Below, piece by piece: positions 17,129-21,222 of a stretch of 21,222 nucleotides of DNA. The number at the start of each line of letters is the position of its first letter. Positions within the stretch are counted from its first letter, which is position 1. Source of the stretch: Collodictyon triciliatum (taxonomy: Eukaryota > CRuMs); assembly GCA_043381765.1 (NCBI GenBank), contig JBHJMP010002569.1:1-21222 (forward strand), read 5' to 3'. Under the pieces are notes generated by a model. That model had not been told where the DNA came from, ran no database searches, and worked only from the letters and a program-made list of their open reading frames with translations. Position numbers and translations under genes: made by a program.

Positions 17129-18985
17129 TCATGTGTAGTTTTTAGGGTTCTCAGTCTCCTCTAAAAAGTATTTACATGGGTCGTAACTAAGAAAAGAGCC
17201 TGAATCCTCGATCAAAGCGAAACTTCTTCGCATGTCGTCCTCCGCATCCATCATACGGTTTTCTGCAGCAAAGGAAATGAAAACAACTCAAATAGAAGAT
17301 CTTGAGCCTTTAAGACTTTATTGATGACTAATATTTTTATTCAACAAAAAAAACTCGTGAATGAATTATATAGGATAATAAAGATGAATAATTGGATTTT
17401 ATACCTATATCCACACCAAAAATTTCCACTTGACCAACGCATACATAGTATACTAAAGGAGGCGTCGATGAAAATGGGTTTAATGTCGGAATGGGTTTAT
17501 CGAACTGCCAAATATTCGAAAAGGAAAAGGAAAGAGAAAAATAATAGAAAAGAAAAGAAAACATGTGCATATTTTTTTGAGAAAATTGTTGACTAACGCC
17601 GGTCTTCAAATTGCATCTGGCGTCTCCCCAACAAGCGTATCGCGAGATAAGAGCCTATCCCAAGCGAAGAAGGTAAAGTAAACCGTTGAATTGCTAGATA
17701 TAAATTCATAAATAATTTTTAAAGTTGTCTTCAAAAGTTGCGAATATTTATTTGTTTATTTTTTGGTCCAACGAGGGAAAGTAATTCAAAATCAAAGAAG
17801 GTCATAGCGCCAACTTCTTTTATTTCTTTTCAACACATCATTGGTTTTCTTACCATGACAGGCGTAAACTTTTTCCGGATAAGTCCAGGTTTCGAAATGA
17901 TGGGGATCATTAGAAACAGAGAACTGTATTTTCTGACAGGGGTACACAGGGTATCTAAAATATTTTAAATGTGATGAAAAGCACTCTATGAGAAGACAGC
18001 TTCGATCAAAACTTCCTTGAAGTGGATTCACGAAATAAAGTATGATTAGACATGGGAATATGACTTTATATAAATAAACCCATATTGATAGGTGGCTCGA
18101 TAGAAACTAATCCCCACTACTGTCGGGATACAGTATGGAGATAATAATCGATACACCAAAGTCTCATCGGATGCACCGATGGATGGATTTATGTTGCCAG
18201 TGCTGCTCCAGAAATCAGTATTCCTACAGAATTATTATATGTTTAAAATTTAATAATACATTTCGCCTAAATTAGATGATATACTGACTAAACAATAAAA
18301 TAAATCAGGATTTGTGTTTGCTCACGTAAACAACGTGTTCCCCACGTTCTGAGACTCATGGTCGGTGGTACTAGCGCTTACTGCTTCCTTCGCAATTCTC
18401 TTTCCAACAAAATCCTTTAACAATTCTATTATCACCAGCACTACTTGGTCAGTTAAGGTTCCAGGAGAAAAAATACGATCCGATATAAATACACCGAAAA
18501 TGTTAGCATAAAAGAAATACTGAAATCATTTGATATGAATGCGATGAAAGTCACATAATTTTAATAATGAAGTATGACATGTATTAAGAAAAGTAAAGCA
18601 AAATTGTGAGGGTTATATCAAAAATAAAACTCGACAATTCAGGATAGTTTCACTTAAAATACAAGTTCATATTGTATTGATATAGTTCTTACGAGAGAAA
18701 GTCTAATAAGGTAAAACTAAAGAAAAATGAATTACATATAAAAATAAAGCATAAAACACACAAAATCCAAACAAAAAAACATCAAACAAACAAGTAAAAG
18801 GGAAAGTAGAAGGAAAACTAATAGAGAGGGAAATAATATGAGCACCAAGAATACCGGTGGCTGATTCGGGGCAGAGTCACATACGCAGGCGGGTGTTCTT
18901 TACCTGGCGGCTGCTCCTCGGGCGTGAAGGTCATCCCAAACTCCGCAGCCAGATATTGGCGGATTTGTGCGATAGTAAAGTTCAT
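17129..18985 (-). CDS. Relative of At4g00755-like F-box proteins, F-box absent, 234 aa
   Basis: Seven exons, all in phase: 18985-18904, 18425-18326, 18223-18080, 17954-17854, 17693-17598, 17452-17405, 17262-17129. The protein begins MNFTIAQIRQYLAAEFGM. It then follows the conserved C-terminal region I associate with plant F-box proteins named At4g00755-like: AVSASTTDHESQNVGNTL (residues 42-59), TDFWSSTGNINPS (63 on), an L-SPYC strand, YQYGYPVYPCQKIQFSV, W-T-Y, the LP segment at 149, YLAIRLLGRRQMQFEDRLYY (158 on) and CVGQVEIFG. This region resembles a beta-sandwich binding domain; its ligand is not known to me. The family's N-terminal F-box (about 45 residues) is not present and the 27-residue first exon does not resemble one. 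The last exon adds an acidic tail ending ENPKNYT. Confidence 0.84.
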
Positions 18986-19481
18986 TTTGGATGCAGAGAT
19001 GAAAGCGTGACTCTGGTTGAGACATAATTAGTGGAACTCAAAAGCGAAAAGTTTTTAAGACGCTGAAAGCCAGGAAAGTGGAGATCCAAGCAATGCTACG
19101 TTCTGACCTGATCTACACAAGAGTGACGTGCAGATATGAGCACGGGGTATTATCTTCTGTGATTATGAATTTGATGGGGGTTGTTGGGCGGTCGCCTTGT
19201 CTCTGATCCCACAGCCTGAAAGTCCACATGTACAAAATACCCTATGCATATCAGGCCAGCCACCCTCATTGCATCCTCCCAACAGCTACTGATATATGTC
19301 TCCCGTGGCTCGTACAATACATATTACAACTCCTGATGAGCTGGGACAAAGGCACATGGAGACAGGTGGCTCCAGTCGCGGATAGCAATCGTGAGCCATT
19401 TGATTCTATAGCACCGGGTATTCTGTTTCCATCGGTAATTTTATTTTATTCCTGAGTTCATGTAATTGGAGCACGCTCACT
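18986..19481. other. Intergenic region: promoter of the At4g00755-like gene and 3' flank of the PhyH gene
   Basis: Both neighbours are on the minus strand. AATAAA at 19450-19445 suits the PhyH gene, whose stop is at 19482. A plus-strand frame at 19228-19455 is open for 75 codons but lacks splice or family support. Confidence 0.55.
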
Positions 19482-20957
19482 TTATAAAATCGGATTGGCC
19501 AGGTTGTCTGTAGTATAAAGAAGATATAAGGAGATATCGGGTGAAGTGGGGAATATATGGCTTGATTGGCTGATTCAATTCAATCCACTCGAATTGATAG
19601 TATTTGTCTTACATTGAATTGCTTTGGTTCGGATCATGAAAGGTCAGAAAAGTTTTCAATATTACAGCGAAAATACACAAATAAATCGTACATATTTTTG
19701 CTCCTTCCGAGTAGTCTTTCTGAGGGTCTCGCTCAGACTCTGGAGGAAACATTTTTCGCTTGTCTTGGTAGTAACCTTCGCGATGGTCTCCGTCAGATGC
19801 GCTATTGTACCTAGATATAGAAGAGGCGTAATTATCTCGAATGGAAATAAAGAACTCCACAGACATATGGGCCCATATATTTAAATAGTCAGGGCCTCGA
19901 AGTTGCGTATGTTTCTTAAGATATGAATATCACGGCAAAAAAAAAAGATTGACTAACGTAAGGTAGTAAGTGCGGCGCGGACCAGAGCTGAGATTTGGAC
20001 CGCTTCGGTGGGGCAAGAATGATGAAAAGAAGACGACATCGCCTATCTTTGTGACGATTGGGCCCCATTTACCTTGTTTGTCCCATTCTTCGACAAGGGC
20101 AGGCTCCAGTTCTCCTCCTGGATGAGGAAAAAGGGTACCTTCCCAGTCTCCAGGAACGGCCTCTAAACATCCGTTTTCTGGGTTTGCAGCATCCACAGCT
20201 ATCATCACCGACAAGTGGTTTTTTTGTTTGAAGGTCACAAAGGCCGGCGCATCTTGATGGGGCTTGAATCCTATCCCACGGGAATAATATAGATTGACGA
20301 ATACTTTATAAGATGGCTCCATTAGTATTCCTAGTTTGAGCATCAATTGGCGTTTGTATTGCATCATGTAAAAACTATACAAACCGGAGCCTTTGGGAAG
20401 CTTAAAATTGATTTTATCCTTGTAGAGAACAGCTTGTTCATCGAAAAGTTGCGAGGAAGCTGCTGTCACTTTTTTCTCAAGCAAATGGCATAAGCCTTCA
20501 TGAAAAGGCACAAAGTTTTCGATGCGGCAAAGCTGTCGGTTCCCATCGGTGGAGAGCTCATAGTATTTCATATATGTTCCTATTAAAATGAAACCATGAG
20601 AATAGGAACGACGTGGATGTGCCTAACAAATTTGGTCGAAAAATAAAGTGGTTTGTTTTGCATATCGTGATACTAATGCTTTTTGTATTTATTGATTAAC
20701 CAGCTCATTATTATCTAAGCAAGAGATATATTTACATGAACCCGAAAAATATTTCCGACTTTAAGAGAGAAAAAAGAAAATTAAAGACCTGATGACTCGG
20801 GCCAGCCTTGCAAATCCTCTGTGTACTTGATTAATGATTGCTTCTCTTCCTCCGACAAAAGATCGCTGACATGAAGGAATCCTGTTTCGCGGTAGGTTTT
20901 TATTTGCTCCGGGCTCAGTGGTCCTTCGATGTTTGTGGATGAGGAGGCTTGCGACAT
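19482..20957 (-). CDS. PhyH-family 2-oxoglutarate/Fe(II) dioxygenase, 273 aa
   Basis: Five exons in phase: 20957-20789, 20579-20385, 20270-19958, 19810-19692, 19507-19482. The start is MSQASSSTNIEGPLSPEQIK, then the family's YRETGFLHVSDLLSEEE. Iron ligands are His126 and Asp128 in GFKPHQDAPAF and the distal His209 in LPHRSGPN, with Arg220/221 after it to hold 2-oxoglutarate. Other family marks are MKYYEL, LYKDKINFKLP, VDAANPENGCLE and the end MFPPESERDPQKDYSEGAKI-YNLANPIL. The phytanoyl-CoA dioxygenase superfamily hydroxylates acyl-CoAs or small molecules; the substrate is not readable here. The intron 20384-20271 is 114 bases with no stop, so an unspliced read gives 311 residues; the spliced form restores the continuous GSGFKPHQD motif and has a TACTAAT branch site. 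No clear peroxisomal signal is seen. Confidence 0.93.
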
Positions 20958-21222
20958 TCTACACAAACATAACTGTTTAGAAACACTCGCCCTTTTGTTT
21001 TTTTTAAAAAAAAGGTTCTTTTATCCTGGCCCCTCGGGCTCTCTCAAGGTCGATTGTAGCCGAAGCCTTTGCCTCGACCTCGGATGATGGTATATGTAGG
21101 AAAAAGACACTAAAATATATATATTTGTATTTTTTATGTTTTTTTTTTTTTTTTTTTGGAATACAATTTTTTTTTTTTTTTTTTTTGTTTGGTTGGTTAT
21201 GAGCCTAAAAGCTTCGATTCGG
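20958..21222. promoter_or_regulatory. Upstream region of the PhyH gene, with homopolymer tracts
   Basis: Sequence upstream of the dioxygenase ATG. It includes T-runs at about 21140-21160 and 21168-21186. Minus-strand frames near 21110-21009 are open but cannot be assigned to a gene. Confidence 0.4.

Noticed and set aside
19228-19455. Plus-strand 75-codon frame between two minus-strand genes
   Set aside because: No homology, splice or codon support; the space is needed for a promoter and a 3' flank.
21009-21110. Last exon of another minus-strand gene (one frame ends RGRGKGFGYNRP-stop, another EVEAKASATIDLERARG)
   Set aside because: Two frames compete, the acceptor is unclear and the rest of any gene lies outside the window.

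Overview
This window is nuclear DNA of a microbial eukaryote. Genes are split by spliceosomal GT-AG introns of roughly 70-480 bp with loose donors (GTATGT, GTAAGT, GTTAGT, GTTTTA, GTAATT). Non-coding DNA is AT-rich and loaded with microsatellites, and a decayed LINE is present. The protein set (uL29, a PhyH-type dioxygenase, an MRH receptor, an N4BP1/Regnase-like ribonuclease, a relative of plant At4g00755-like F-box proteins) would fit an opisthokont protist or early-diverging fungus, but the sequence does not settle the taxon. Exon chains were built by hand from splice sites, phase and family motifs; no alignment was run.

Layout. Positions 1-5702, minus strand: first exon of an XPF/Rad1 endonuclease at the window edge; a multi-exon gene with two KH-like domains, a UBA/CUE-like region and a Zc3h12a-type NYN ribonuclease; a 424-base assembly gap; and a large exon ending in the start of a dual-specificity phosphatase domain. 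The gap may hide a fusion of the last two. Positions 5703-8625: a small region of uncertain strand, a truncated LINE and a very long (TATC)n tract. Positions 8626-10464, plus: complete five-exon type I membrane protein with an MRH domain. Positions 10504-11548, minus: probable ankyrin-repeat gene broken by a poly-T tract and a second gap. Positions 12101-13060, plus: last four exons of an unrecognised protein. Positions 13520-14770, minus: intronless acidic coiled-coil protein. Positions 15106-16243, minus: ribosomal protein uL29. Positions 17129-18985, minus: complete seven-exon gene related to At4g00755-like F-box proteins but without an F-box. Positions 19482-20957, minus: complete five-exon 2-oxoglutarate/Fe(II) dioxygenase of the PhyH family.

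The genes are not an operon and share no evident pathway: DNA repair, RNA decay, signalling, lysosomal-type sorting, translation and lipid or small-molecule oxidation sit side by side. The points most worth following are the possible phosphatase-ribonuclease fusion, the KH-KH-UBA-NYN architecture itself, the arginine/serine-rich insert in the luminal part of the MRH receptor (with an in-frame cryptic intron over it), and a stop-free intron of 114 bases just before the catalytic HxD motif of the dioxygenase.
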